Positions 51,060 to 60,795 of a stretch of 64,000 nucleotides of DNA are shown one piece after another. The notes under the pieces were generated by a model. That model had not been told where the DNA came from. It was given only the letters and a program-made list of their open reading frames with translations, and did not search any database. Numbering within the stretch: the first letter of the stretch is position 1; every line of letters starts with the position of its first letter. The translations under genes and the position numbers were made by a program. Source of the DNA: Acanthosepion esculentum (lineage: Eukaryota; Mollusca; Cephalopoda; Sepiida; Sepiidae); assembly GCA_964036315.1 (NCBI GenBank), contig OZ038496.1:12488035-12552034 (forward strand), written 5' to 3'.

Positions 51060-51440
51060 CAAGCTTTTTTAATTTTCGCAAATTATTATGCTTTTATTCC
51101 GAACATGCATTTTTGCGAGCTCCTTTAAATAATTTATTAAAAAACGTCTCCAAGTGGAATTGGACGGGTGAATGCTAAAAAGCATTTTAAAAAAAAAATG
51201 AAAAAATTCTAACGTTGGACTTGATTCTCTCGCATTTTGATCCAAAATTAGAAATAATTGTGACAAACGACGCTGGTATATTTTGCATAAGTCCAAAGAT
51301 GGTTCCGTGAAAGCGAGTGCGCATGCGTCAAGAACACTTTTATCGACGCGGAAGAGTTATAGCCAGTTAGAGAAAGAAGCGTTGAGAATAATCTTTACTG
51401 TGAAAAAATTTCACAAATCCATCAACGGTAGAATGTTCAC
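51060..51440 (+). pseudogene. Gypsy-like RNase H region
   Basis: Reads APLNNLLKNVSKWNWTGEC, then KILTLDLILSHFDPKLEIIV, DGSVKASAHASRTL and YSQLEKEALRIIFTVKKFHK. This is the connection and RNase H order of Ty3/Gypsy pol (the SQLEKEALxI block is typical). Shifts and stops are present. Confidence 0.8.
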
Positions 51441-51814
51441 CTAATTTTAAAATAGAATTACTGCCATCAAAAAAAGCAAAGTCCCTCAGATGGTTTATCG
51501 AGACACATATCTAAATTATGTGAACCATTAGAAGATACGGTAATAGAAGCGCTAAGAGCTGAGTATGAAATTACGAATGTTCGCTGCAATACCGTACGTG
51601 ATCAGTGACTCTGGATGAAATTTTTAAAAAAGCTCAAGTTGATACTTCTATTAGAGAGAAAGAAGCACGTAAGGTGGAAATTGAAGGAGAAAACAGACGA
51701 TGACAATATTTTTTCAATCTGTGATGAAGTCTTAATGCCTGGTGAAAGAATAATTATGCTTGCATCTCTTCAGAAAAAAGATGCTGAAAGAATTTCGTAC
51801 AAGTCATCCAGGTA
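51441..51814 (+). pseudogene. Gypsy-like integrase, N-terminal part
   Basis: DDDNIFSICDEVLMPGERII and ending in LKEF-TSHPG, the histidine-containing start of the integrase zinc domain. The reading stops at a Penelope insertion and resumes exactly after it. Confidence 0.75.
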
Positions 51815-52330
51815 ATCTGTCTATATTTCTGAGATAAGGTATTATGTACACAGGGAAGAGACACAGATCCTTGGCAACTAACAATCGGCCTGAGCGGAAT
51901 ACCGTCTTTGTGAATCTTAGGGAGACCGTATATGTGAGGTAGCTTGGTGTAACGCTGCAATAATTGCCTTTTCGTCTTACTTAGGTGCGAAATGATTCTT
52001 GTTCCTGATTTGTATCTGTGACAGTTTGCGATCTGTTTTCATTGTAGGATACTTTTTTACTTTGCTGTAGCAACCATTGATAATGTGTTCTTCCAGCTTT
52101 CTTGTATAATCTGATTTGTCCATCACTACAGTTGCATTGCCTTTGTCAGCCGGTAGTATGATGATGTTTTCGTTCCTCTGTAGGGATCCGATCGCCAGCC
52201 TTTCCAGTTTCGTGATGTTTGACTTGGGCGGCTTGGCCTTCTCCAAGGTCCGTCTCACCTTCCATCTTAGTTCACCCGCCTGAGCCTGAGGGAAGTTCAA
52301 GGCCACCTCCTCGACTCTGGCAATGATGTC
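51815..52330 (-). pseudogene. Penelope-like RT fragment flanked by 15-bp duplications
   Basis: The minus strand reads LERLAIGSLQRNENIIILPA, then DKGNATVVMDKSDYTRKLEE, and in another frame YTKLPHIYGLPKIHKDGIPL with RPIVSCQGS. These are N-terminal blocks of a Penelope-type reverse transcriptase (ADKGNATVVMD and YGLPKIHK are characteristic). After an internal deletion it ends with the CTCAGAAATATAGACAGAT terminal block. The 15 bases CAAGTCATCCAGGTA stand at 51800-51814 and 52331-52345. The host integrase frame is continuous if the insert is ignored. Confidence 0.9.
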
Positions 52331-52342
52331 CAAGTCATCCAG

Positions 52343-52593
52343 GTATCTCCAGAATAAAATCCTTCATGCGTAGCTATGTCTACTTGCTCAATATGGACAA
52401 AGCCATTGAGACATTGATAAAAGCGTGCAGAGGTTGTGCTAAGGCAGGTAAATTACCTCCAGTTAAATTCCACCTTTGGCTAAAAGCACCTACACACCGT
52501 GATCGAGATTGCATGTTGATTTCGCGGGACAGATGAACGGTGTCTACTACATAATCGACGTCCAACTTCCAGAATTACAATAAAATTCTTATA
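52343..52593 (+). pseudogene. Gypsy-like integrase, zinc and core start
   Basis: Continues HPGISRIKSFMRSYVYLLNM, then IKACRGCAKAGKLPP (the two cysteines of the HHCC zinc finger), then after a shift DFAGQMNGVYYI with the first core Asp. Confidence 0.75.
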
Positions 52594-52779
52594 CAGTGTA
52601 ACCCGGATATAAGAGACCCTGATATAAGAGAAACCCGGATATAAGATAGATCTTCTCTGGTCCCGAATTAGAGCCTGTGTTAATAAAACAAAATAGACCA
52701 AACCCGGATATAAGAGAAACCCGGATATAAGATACTTCTTCTCCGGTCCCGAAAACTCTCATATATCCGGGTTACACTG
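52594..52779. mobile_element. pogo-like MITE in integrase
   Basis: 186 bases bounded by CAGTGTAACCCGGATATAAG on the left and ATATATCCGGGTTACACTG on the right (inverted), with TA on each side (52592-52593, 52780-52781). Internally CCCGGATATAAGAGAAAC-type phrases repeat four times. Confidence 0.92.
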
Positions 52780-52781
52780 TA

Positions 52782-53280
52782 CCATTGTTTCGGACAATGC
52801 AACGCAATTCACTGCTAAAGAGTTTGAGAGATTTTGTAAAACATTTGCGATAGAAAACTGCCCCTCTACCATTCAAGACCGAATGGGCAACCAGAAAGCT
52901 TCGACGATACATTCAAATGGGCATTAAAAAAAAAACAGAAGTGAAACTCAGGATATGATTTTACAGCAGTTTTTACGTGTATATCAGGTGAAACTTAAGC
53001 CTAACACGGTATCAGGTATGTCCCCGATAGAACTAATGTTCACAAGAAAAATTGGATCGGTGTTTGATAATCTGCTGCCGAATAAAAAAAAAGCGGTCGA
53101 AAACAAGAAAAAACGATATCCAGAAATACTTGAAACTCGAACCTTCAAAAATGGAAAAGAATACTGGGAAGATGGGGTAGTCGACAGAGGTATCGTAAAG
53201 TTATTGTACGTGACAAAAGAGTTTACATGGCTGCATAATTGGCATCTAAACTAAATAAAAAAGGTACTTGTACAGAAAGA
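52782..53280 (+). pseudogene. Gypsy-like integrase, core and C-terminal part
   Basis: Reads SDNATQFTAKEFERFCKTFA, then after shifts MILQQFLRVYQ, NTVSGMSPIELMFTRKIGS and VFDNLLPNKKKAVE, ending WHLN followed by YPREGPDADY. SDN-TQF carries the second core Asp. The end is reached just before a TA tract; no 3' LTR follows. Confidence 0.8.
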
Positions 53281-53306
53281 GTACCCGAGAGAAGGACCCG
53301 ATGCTG

Positions 53307-53309
<3 letters not shown>

Positions 53310-53350
<41 letters not shown>
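53310..53350. repeat. (TA)n microsatellite
   Basis: TA run at the 3' edge of the Gypsy-like element. Confidence 0.95.
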
Positions 53351-53352
<2 letters not shown>

Positions 53353-53449
53353 CTCCTGAAAAATTAATTTCGGTTGAGCTCTGTGGGAGTGAAGCGTGTG
53401 TTTGTAAACAGTTACTATTAAAGCTAATATAGCAAGACTCTTCGGCAGA

Positions 53450-53652
53450 ATTGAGTCACTGTCAGTAACTGTGTGTTTATCTAAATCTAAAAATAAATAC
53501 GCTAAAATTCACCTTCATCCCTACCGTTCGCCGAGGGCTTAGTGGTAGAATTTCCAACTGACCCCAATTCAGTCGGGTTTCGATCCTAGCTAGAGGCAAC
53601 CGGACGTCTAGTCACACTGATGAGCTGTGATACAGCGAAACAGTCTGTGGAT

Positions 53653-53655
<3 letters not shown>
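53450..53655 (+). mobile_element. SINE family G, copy 2
   Basis: The A-box region GGCTTAGTGGTAGAATTTCC and B box GGGTTTCGATCC lie at 53527-53590, with the tail GAGCTGTGATACAGCGAAAC. The ~70 bases upstream (GTCACTGTCAGTAACTGTGT) also occur upstream of copy 3. Confidence 0.8.

Positions 53656-53659
<4 letters not shown>

Positions 53660-53707
<48 letters not shown>
53660..53707. repeat. (TA)n microsatellite
   Basis: Pure TA run. Confidence 0.96.
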
Positions 53708-53708
<1 letters not shown>

Positions 53709-53711
<3 letters not shown>

Positions 53712-53882
53712 GGTGTCTCAAAAAATGTACTCACACTTTCCCTTGGTGCGCGTTATCAGCGTTTTCTGGACAATAATGGTCATCAATTTGAACATTTGCC
53801 AACATGATTCTTCAATTACATTTTTCTTCTGTATTCGAAGCTATTCCATTTCACTCTATGTTCATAAATAAAGGTTTTCTCG

Positions 53883-53885
<3 letters not shown>
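53709..53885. mobile_element. mariner-type end fragment
   Basis: Begins CAGGGTGTCTCAAAAAATGT directly after TA, a typical mariner/MITE terminus. No inverted partner is present before the next TA tract. Confidence 0.55.

Positions 53886-53980
<95 letters not shown>
53886..53980. repeat. (TA)n microsatellite
   Basis: TA run of about 90 bases with one AAA interruption. Confidence 0.95.
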
Positions 53981-53984
53981 TCAT

Positions 53985-54055
53985 CTACAGGCAGAATGTT
54001 TCGCTGTATCACAGCTGCAGCTATTCAGTGTGTCTAGATTAGGTGCCGTGTCGAT
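53985..54055 (-). mobile_element. SINE family G tail fragment
   Basis: GTTTCGCTGTATCACAGCT is the inverted tail of family G. Confidence 0.65.
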
Positions 54056-54490
54056 TGTTGCTTTCTCCAATTCAATAATTGGATGAATCAAACATGCTTT
54101 TGTCTTAGATGATTCACTATTGCATTTGGTTTGGAACTAATTGGCCTGTCAAATATGTCTATATACGGTATAGTGTATGTGAGTTAGAACTGGACTTCCT
54201 TACGCGATTCCATTTGGTTGACGATAACAAGCGAAAAGGGTGTTGCTCGCTCAAGCCTCGCTGTCCAACTGACATTTCCGATAATTTTCTCGCTCAACAT
54301 TTTTTTTAGATTTCTCACCCGATTCTGTTTCTAGGGTCAGTACTCTGTCTGTCCAATTGTTCATCTAACTACTGTTTTCAATAAGTTGATAAAGGCTGAG
54401 TGATTCTAACAATTAGAGACAGTCACAAAGCGAAATGGTTTGGTATAAGTGGAAAGTGTATGGAGCAGGGGCTTTGGATGTGTAAGATCA

Positions 54491-54493
<3 letters not shown>
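54056..54493. other. Unassigned sequence
   Basis: No feature recognised. Confidence 0.35.

Positions 54494-54543
<50 letters not shown>
54494..54543. repeat. (TA)n microsatellite
   Basis: Pure TA run. Confidence 0.96.
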
Positions 54544-54544
<1 letters not shown>

Positions 54545-54546
<2 letters not shown>

Positions 54547-54606
54547 GAAATATTTAAGTAAATACTCTGTTTATAATAAACAGTATTAACAACATTTACC
54601 GGGCTT
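54545..54606 (-). mobile_element. SINE family E tail fragment
   Basis: GTTTATAATAAACAGTATTA and ACAACATTTACCGG match 6340-6375. Confidence 0.7.
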
Positions 54607-54775
54607 GAGTCACTGTCAGTCACTGTCAGTCACTATGTGTTTATCTAAATCTAAAAATAAACACGCTAAAATTCACCTACATCCCTGCCGTGGGCCGACG
54701 GCTTAGTGGTAAAACTTTCGACTGACACTAATTCGATCCTAGCTAAAGGCAACCGGACGTCTAGCTACACTGATA
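54607..54775 (+). mobile_element. SINE family G, copy 3
   Basis: GACGGCTTAGTGGTAAAACT (A-box region) and TTCGATCCTAGCT (shortened B box). It is preceded by three copies of GTCACT(G) and truncated at a short TA run. Confidence 0.75.
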
Positions 54776-54784
54776 TATATATAT

Positions 54785-55020
54785 TCGTATATTTAATATT
54801 TTATGGGCACCAGATTTCGCTACCAGCTTCACGAGCCGCCCTGGTATCGCGAAAACTGATTTCCCCAGGAACTCTTGTGGCATAGAAGTCATAACTTTTG
54901 CTATTCGCCCTTCAAGTTCTTCCAAAATCTTGGTTTGGTGTAGCAGACTTGTTGCTTTAACTAATCCCAAAGGAAAAAGCCACAGGGTGTTAAATCAGGA
55001 GTCCTGGCTGGCTACTCATA
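54785..55020 (-). pseudogene. mariner-like transposase C-terminal relic with lost Asp
   Basis: The minus strand reads PDLTPCGFFLW, then in the next frame GLVKATSLLHQTKILEELEG, RIAKVMTSMPQEFLG and RLVKLVAKSGAH. It is the same kind of C-terminus as 14886-15443, but the catalytic Asp expected in PCDFF is Gly here and a frameshift follows. Confidence 0.7.
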
Positions 55021-55048
55021 CATAAAATAATACTTTTCAATCACCTTG

Positions 55049-55052
<4 letters not shown>

Positions 55053-55114
<62 letters not shown>

Positions 55115-55140
55115 TATAGATAGATAGATAGATATCGCGG
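55053..55140. repeat. Compound TG/TA/GA/GATA microsatellite
   Basis: Four simple motifs adjoin: TG, TA, GA, then GATA. Confidence 0.95.
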
Positions 55141-55685
55141 TTCATATTCTCCCTTAAATGAAAAAGTTTTAATACTTTTGGGGAACTTTTTACAGTAATA
55201 ATGTTGCTGCACACAATTGACTCCGTTTTACAATATTATTCAATTGCCCGCCATCTGCGTAAATAGTCCGCCTCGTTTCAAATTATGAAACCAGAGAAGA
55301 CAAGTAAAATGCTGACGATGCCACACAAAGAAGGACTACATTCAGCAGCGGAAGTATTCCCTGGAGAGTGCTTTTAAATACAAAATAGATGATTGAACGC
55401 GTCAATATTACATGTCGGGGAAAATTGCATCTTAATTAAGGCTGTAAATGCTTCGACAAACATTAAATTGAAACCGAATATAAATTAGTTCACATTTAAA
55501 GCCGGAAAGAAAATTCTAATTTGAAAGTGGGCGATACAACACTTGACAACCTTTTGAAATGAAAGTAAAGAGATGTAAATTAATGTCAGATTGAGTAGAG
55601 TGTGTTTACATTGTCGTTAAAATACTTTGGTTTGTGCCATGTTTTTCATGTTAAAAATTCAACATACAGATACTGATATAGATTA
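55141..55685. other. Unassigned sequence
   Basis: No feature recognised. Confidence 0.35.
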
Positions 55686-55688
55686 TAC

Positions 55689-55761
<73 letters not shown>
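55686..55761. repeat. Compound (TA)n(TG)n microsatellite
   Basis: TA then about 54 bases of TG. Confidence 0.96.
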
Positions 55762-55762
<1 letters not shown>

Positions 55763-55819
55763 TACACATAACGTGATGGTGTTATCGAAACTGTGCTAGA
55801 TGTCATATAACAGTATATA

Positions 55820-56060
55820 TTGTGGAATCTTCCACGACAGCCAGTTTACCCTCCGCTGGGAAATGCACTCTTCCTGCTACGATTTTACCAACATCTTACT
55901 TACAAAGTAATCAACAAGCATTCATTGGTTAATCACCTTCAATCCAGCTTGCTGATTGGTCAGTTTCGACCCCACGCGACAAATCTATTTAGGCGCCACC
56001 TCGGTTTCGAGCCTCCCACGTGATACAACGAATTTATAATAAAAAAAACAACACGTGTGA
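55820..56060 (+). promoter_or_regulatory. Possible promoter or LTR-like segment
   Basis: Two inverted CCAAT boxes (CATTGGTTAATC near 55923, TGATTGGTCAG near 55953), a TATTTAGGCGCC near 55988, a CACGTG near 56008 and an A-rich AATAAAAAAA near 56036. The arrangement could be a promoter or an LTR with a polyadenylation signal. No paired LTR, transcript or gene is seen, so this is weak. Confidence 0.25.
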
Positions 56061-56880
56061 TTCTCGCCCTCTTCGACTCTTCAATCTCTCTTTCGTTGAG
56101 TTCTTCTTTACTCGCTCGTGCGTCTCAACTCCGCTGCCAAAATGTGACTCTAAAAGAATCCCCGTCTTGACTAATGCAGTCAGACGTAAAAGAACTTTAC
56201 AACATTTCATGCCAGTATAATTCTGAACTTTTACCAACTTGTACAATACACAATTACAAACATGCAACAACTCATTCTTCTACAGTTTAATAATCAATTT
56301 ATTCGTTATGAGCTTAGGTACAAATATTACATAGTCTAAGAGATACAACTCTGTCTAACCTTTTCAGTTCACATGCATATACATCAAATACTTAATAAAT
56401 TCAATTGTTATGTTTTGAATCATTATTTTTGTCTTTTATTAATTGTTGTGGATGGTAGATTATTGAACACGCACAATTTTAAGCCTCCTGATCATTCAAA
56501 CCTTCTGATATCTCTTGACATCTTCACACAACCACAACAATATATTAATAAATATATATTATCTCACAACGTTGGCACGACTCGTGACTTCATGCCAAAT
56601 GCAATCTTCAGTTGCTGAGTGTGGACTAATCGTTACTTAGACTTAATTTCAAAATATATAAGTTTTCACTAATACTGACGCAGTTAAACACTCTCTGTAA
56701 TGGTATATATTTTTCTCAAAACATTTTTATAAAAAATAATTATATTTCTCATGGTATTAAATCTATCAGGTAAAAAAAACGGTAATACCTTATAAACATT
56801 AAGAATAAGAATTTATTAATTATTAATTTAATTTTCTTTTTTTACAGTAGTGGGTAATTAACTATTTATTAATTATTTAT
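56061..56880. other. Unassigned sequence
   Basis: No gene recognised in about 800 bases. Confidence 0.4.
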
Positions 56881-57615
56881 ATGTCTGACGCTCAACTTCT
56901 CGAGAGCACCTCTCTGCGGCTGCTCGGTCTCACGCTGACTGCTGACCTGAGATGGAACAAATACATTGAGCCAATAGATTCATCCACCGCAAGGAAAGTT
57001 GGCTCCCTGTGCCGGGCCAGGAAATCTTTCTCCCCGGAATCGATCATTCAAATCGACAAATCAACCATTCGCCCTTGCATGGAGTATTGCTGCCATATAT
57101 GGTCTGGAGCCCCTTCCGTTTGTCTCGGGGTTCTTGATAAGATCCAGAGACGGATATGCAATGTATATGGTCATGATCTGTCATCTCGTCAGCAGTCGCT
57201 CTCTCACAGACGTGCCGTCACCTCTCTCTGTCTTTTTTACAAATACTTTCACGGTAATTGCTCCGATGAGCTGCTTTCGCTGGTTCCGAGACTTCATGGA
57301 TTCAAGCGTCCTACGCGGCTGGCATCCCGCTCTCACCCTTTCACTGTTGAAACTGCCTCTTCTACTCCAATAGCTTCATATCTCGCACCTTTCGCCTGTG
57401 GAACTCCCTTCTCTATTCCTGTTTCCCTAACAACTATAATATCCAACTATTCAAATGTAATGTCAATCGACATCTCCAGTTGCCTTGATCTATCCACTAT
57501 CCTTCTCAACATCCTTTCCTCTATCGCTCCTATCTGCTCTCGCTCCAAATCTTCTGTAACCCCTTGCGTGCTAGTGGCTTCTCGCCTTGCTTGGGGTGAA
57601 ATGCTTAAAAAATAA
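56881..57615 (+). pseudogene. LINE pol C-terminal region (HLQLP family), second long copy
   Basis: Same ordered blocks as 42358-42978 (LTADLRWNKYIE, CRARKSFSPESI, CCHIWSGAPSVCL, LDKIQRRICNV, SLSHRRAV, FHGNCSDELLSLV). A deletion near 57350 (the segment between TVET and SSTP) shifts the frame, so the apparent 244-codon frame runs past the true HLQLP end (near 57486) into the 3' UTR. It ends GGGGTGAAATGCTTAAAAAA. 5'-truncated. Confidence 0.85.
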
Positions 57616-57847
57616 AAATAAAAAGGGGGCTAAATTAATCTAATTTAATATAAAAGTAATAGCAATACTAAAGAAAAATATAATAATAAAGAAATAACAT
57701 AATAAATATAATAACTTATAAAATGTATAAAAATCTTCTCCATTTGTTTATATGTTTTCTATATGAGGTGGTCAATACTGCAGTAGACGAGTAGCCTTTT
57801 TGCGAAATCACTTTTGTTGCACACGTCTGCTGGTGTGATTGGTGGTT
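57616..57847. other. Unassigned AT-rich sequence
   Basis: No feature recognised. Confidence 0.3.
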
Positions 57848-58320
57848 TAAATATCCTACAACGATTATAAACCCTACTAGGATTGAAATTGGAAGAATTA
57901 GCAATGTTATCCTTCATAAATTCAACAATCAAATTAAACGGCGCTTTGGACTTTTACAGTGGACTGGTACCACCGATGTCATCAATTGGTATAAAGGGAT
58001 TAATAATAAAATGAGCTGTTCCTTCATCCACTTTGATATCGTGGACTTTTACACATCGATTTTCAAGGATCATTTTACCTTAGCTTTGGAGTTTGCCAAA
58101 GAATATTGCAATATTACCAACGATGAATTGGATATAATAATGAACTGCAGGGGATCTTTTCTTCTTCATATCAATGAACAGTGGATTAAGAACAATTATG
58201 ATGATCACTTTGATATTTCAATGGGATCATTAGATTCTGCAGAGTCTTCTGACGTGGTGGGTTTGTTTATTATATATAATCTAACAGCTTATGATGATTC
58301 TGGTGTTTATAATATAGCTA
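57848..58320 (+). pseudogene. Unclassified reverse-transcriptase-like relic
   Basis: One plus frame, over about 150 codons: INPTRIEIGRISNVILHKFN, LLQWTGTTDVINWYKG, SCSFIHFDIVDFYTSIFKDH, ALEFAKEYCNI, DDHFDISMGSLDSAES and VVGLFIIYNL. The FDIVDFYTSI stretch looks like motif A of a reverse-transcriptase palm. I recall similar uncharacterised proteins in several invertebrate genomes but cannot name the element. The frame is open over this stretch, then an insertion at 58335 breaks it. Confidence 0.5.
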
Positions 58321-58321
58321 G

Positions 58322-58334
58322 CTGTCGACTAATT
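58322..58334. repeat. Target-site duplication, left
   Basis: CTGTCGACTAATT, repeated exactly at 58600-58612. Confidence 0.85.
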
Positions 58335-58599
58335 TGTATTTACTCAACCTCACATACCACCCCAAGGTCAGGTTGTGAAACAAGGTCGGTTTAATGTGGG
58401 GAGCCCGAGCGTGTACATCCGGGCTAGTAACAAAAACTGCCCGATCCCCAGCAACCATCTGTTCCCTCACTCTGGTGCAGTAAGAGGACGCAGCCTCGGG
58501 CAGCTTTTCCCTAGGGTCTGCACCTCTCAGTATAATGTTCCTCAGTTGCGACCCTGTCCTTTGTCGGAGTCGCCCCTGAGCGCACTGAGATCCAACTAA
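58335..58599. mobile_element. 265-bp GC-richer insertion of unknown origin
   Basis: Bounded by perfect 13-base duplications and clearly richer in G and C than anything near it. No tRNA boxes, terminal repeats, poly(A) or known protein are seen. A minus-strand frame runs through the whole insert, with RVREQMVAGDRAVFVTSPDV in its middle part. Candidates are a SINE with an unrecognised head or a retrocopied piece of a cellular transcript. Confidence 0.75.
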
Positions 58600-58612
58600 C
58601 TGTCGACTAATT
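58600..58612. repeat. Target-site duplication, right
   Basis: Exact match to 58322-58334. Confidence 0.85.
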
Positions 58613-58754
58613 AAACGACAATGGACTTCGCTAGCATTCATTAACTGTTATGGTCGTTGAAACCAGCAAGGGATTTAAACAATTTTAATTTGAACGATTT
58701 TAACTTGATTTCATTCTCCTAGACCGGTTGACACCTAACGTTCCAGGACCCAAT

Positions 58755-58905
58755 CTCTTCTGCTGTTTATTCATAGCTGACGGCATGGATTCATTACTTT
58801 CCCATGAGTATTATCACATAAGCGAATGTAATGGAATCGACTGAAATTCGAACTCGGCTCCCCGATTCTTCAAACCGGGCTGCTATAAAATACCCCACTG
58901 TGTTT
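58755..58905 (-). mobile_element. SINE family F, copy 4
   Basis: The minus strand has AGCCCGGTTTGAAGAATCGG (A-box region degraded) and GAGTTCGAATTTCAG (B box), then ACATTCGCTTATGTGATAA and a shortened body. Confidence 0.7.
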
Positions 58906-58934
58906 CCTAGAAAGTATTAAGAAAATTAAACATT

Positions 58935-59283
58935 TCATGAGAAACAAAGAAAAGGATATTGCATTCTTACGTAATATCAGCCCAACTATATGACAATGAA
59001 TGCTGGACCATATCCGCAAGGATTAAGATGAAAACTGAAGCTACGGAAATGTCGTTCTACAGAAGGATACTGGGAATACCTTGGACTGAACATGTGAATC
59101 AACGACGAAGTTTAAGAGAAAATACAAGACGGATACTTATAATTAACATCAGGAAAATAGAGTTGAAACTTCCAGGGTACACCATGAGGAAAGAGGGCTT
59201 GGAAAATTTGACACTCACGGGACATATTGAAGGCAACAGGATCAGAGTAAAACAGCGCATGGCCTACGTAACAAACTTGTTAT
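58935..59283 (+). pseudogene. LINE C-terminal region (CWTIS family)
   Basis: A 108-codon frame: QLYDNECWTISARIK, ATEMSFYRRILGIPWTEHV, RRILIINIRKIELKLPGYTM, RKEGLENLTLTGHIEGNRIR. This is the C-terminal region of an RTE/BovB-like or related non-LTR element, the same family as 15450-15760. Its continuation probably includes 59655-59765. Confidence 0.75.
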
Positions 59284-59654
59284 GAACAATTCTGCTTGTA
59301 GGCAAGCCGCATGTGAAACGTCACTTCATTTTTTCCATTTGTTTGATAAAAAATATACATGAAGCAAAAAGGTTACGGAGTGAAACAACAGTGCTTGGTG
59401 ATAGCAGTGTGGTGAAGGATGTATGGGGTGTTGAATGCTGGCTAGTCTGGGAAGATTCCTTGCCGATAAAAACTGTCAAAGGTTTGGGCACAGCATCTCA
59501 CAAGCGTCCTAAGAGTGATGGGTGGGCGAGGATAGTTGGCAATAGGAGATAGTAATACGATGGAAGAGGTAGAAGGGATAAATTATAGCGATAGTTATAG
59601 TAGTAATTGGGAATGTCTTTTGTTTTTTTTGTTTACTATTTACTTTTTAAATGG
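59284..59654. other. Unassigned sequence within or beside the LINE
   Basis: The 79-codon frame at 59313 has no recognised domain. Confidence 0.35.
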
Positions 59655-59765
59655 TTGTCAGAACATGTATTTGTTTGGAGAGATGGCACAAACAAAATTT
59701 ACTAAGAGCTACGAAGGATATGAAATTGTGGAGAGCCATGATCGCCAACGACATGGTACATAGAA
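59655..59765 (+). pseudogene. LINE C-terminal end
   Basis: One frame reads NLLRATKDMKLWRAMIANDM, the usual last block of such LINE proteins before the stop. Confidence 0.55.
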
Positions 59766-60099
59766 GCTCGATTCCAACTACTCATTTTGTCAAGAAGCTG
59801 ACTACTTTTTATATTGATAAGAGGAGACGATCCCAGCTCTTGGAATTATCATAAAATCATACATAGGTTTGACCTAAGCCTTCTGGTAGATTAAACTGTT
59901 CGGGAGCCGTCAGTAATTGTGATAGCACGAAGTTACAAGTCATTGTGGCTGAAGTTTAAACGTGCTGGCCTTCGGTGTTGAATACGCCGATGTTTCCAAC
60001 AAGAACTGGAACCAAATAGACAATAAAATTATGGTCTAGAACCATTGTTAACAATGGACACAACAGTTTTCTTTCTATTCCGTTAAATGCCATACGTGA
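59766..60099. other. Unassigned sequence
   Basis: No feature recognised. Confidence 0.35.
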
Positions 60100-60345
60100 T
60101 ACACGCTTAGGCGATCATGTCTTTTGCGATTCATGACTGATCTTTCAACAATAGGTTGTCATTTCTTTCTGCGGTAAACAGGTTGCCAAACATGTTATAA
60201 AACCCAGTCTGTCCTGTTATTCAACCCATAGCTAGATGGAGAAGAAATGGATTGCCAAGAGTATTCACGCGTAAGTGAACGTAAAGAACTCGACTCCCCC
60301 ATTTTTCATTCCTAGCCACAATCGATTACACCAAAACGTAATATT
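60100..60345 (-). mobile_element. SINE family F, copy 5
   Basis: Contains the full tail phrase CTTAGGCGATCATGTCTTTT (plus sense), GTCATTTCTTTCTGCGGTAA and CCCATAGCTAGATGG. The head is degraded. Confidence 0.75.
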
Positions 60346-60479
60346 GTGTGTTGCAGCAACAGGTACCATGTAAGCTAATACTAACTGCTGCATGGGCGGA
60401 AAATATACCAGGTTTTTCTGATGAGGGTTGTGGATGTAAATTGGGCATAGTAGGCTCCATAGCCACGTATATAGTCAGT

Positions 60480-60575
60480 GCAGTGATAATGACACAGCAT
60501 CGCTTAGTGGATATCTTCCTAGACTGACACCAACGGCCAGGTCGGAAGTTTGCCTCGATGGGATCAACGAGCTTC
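60480..60575. repeat. Dispersed repeat, copy 1
   Basis: AGTGGATATCTTCCTAGACT and AGTTTGCCTCGATGGGATCA recur inverted at 62885-62935. Confidence 0.7.
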
Positions 60576-60720
60576 ATAATTGGAGGACATTGGCTGTAGT
60601 TTAACTTGGAGAGGAATGACCACTGCCAGCTCTATTTGTCCAAGACAAATGAATACCTCTTCGTCCTTTCAAAATAGATATGTGTAGGGAACTGGTGCCG
60701 GTGTGCACCAACCCTAATAC

Positions 60721-60754
60721 CACACCGGGATGGATGGATGGATGGATGGATGGA

Positions 60755-60793
<39 letters not shown>
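60721..60793. repeat. (GGAT)n(GAT)n microsatellite
   Basis: GGAT repeats pass into about twelve GAT repeats. Confidence 0.96.

Positions 60794-60794
<1 letters not shown>

Positions 60795-60795
<1 letters not shown>

Noticed and set aside
46411..53280. Active Gypsy-like retrotransposon
   Set aside because: Many stops and shifts, DTG changed to DTV, no reverse transcriptase core and no 3' LTR.
55820..56060. Host gene promoter
   Set aside because: CCAAT and TATA-like words occur, but no downstream coding region or paired LTR is visible. Kept only as a low-confidence feature.
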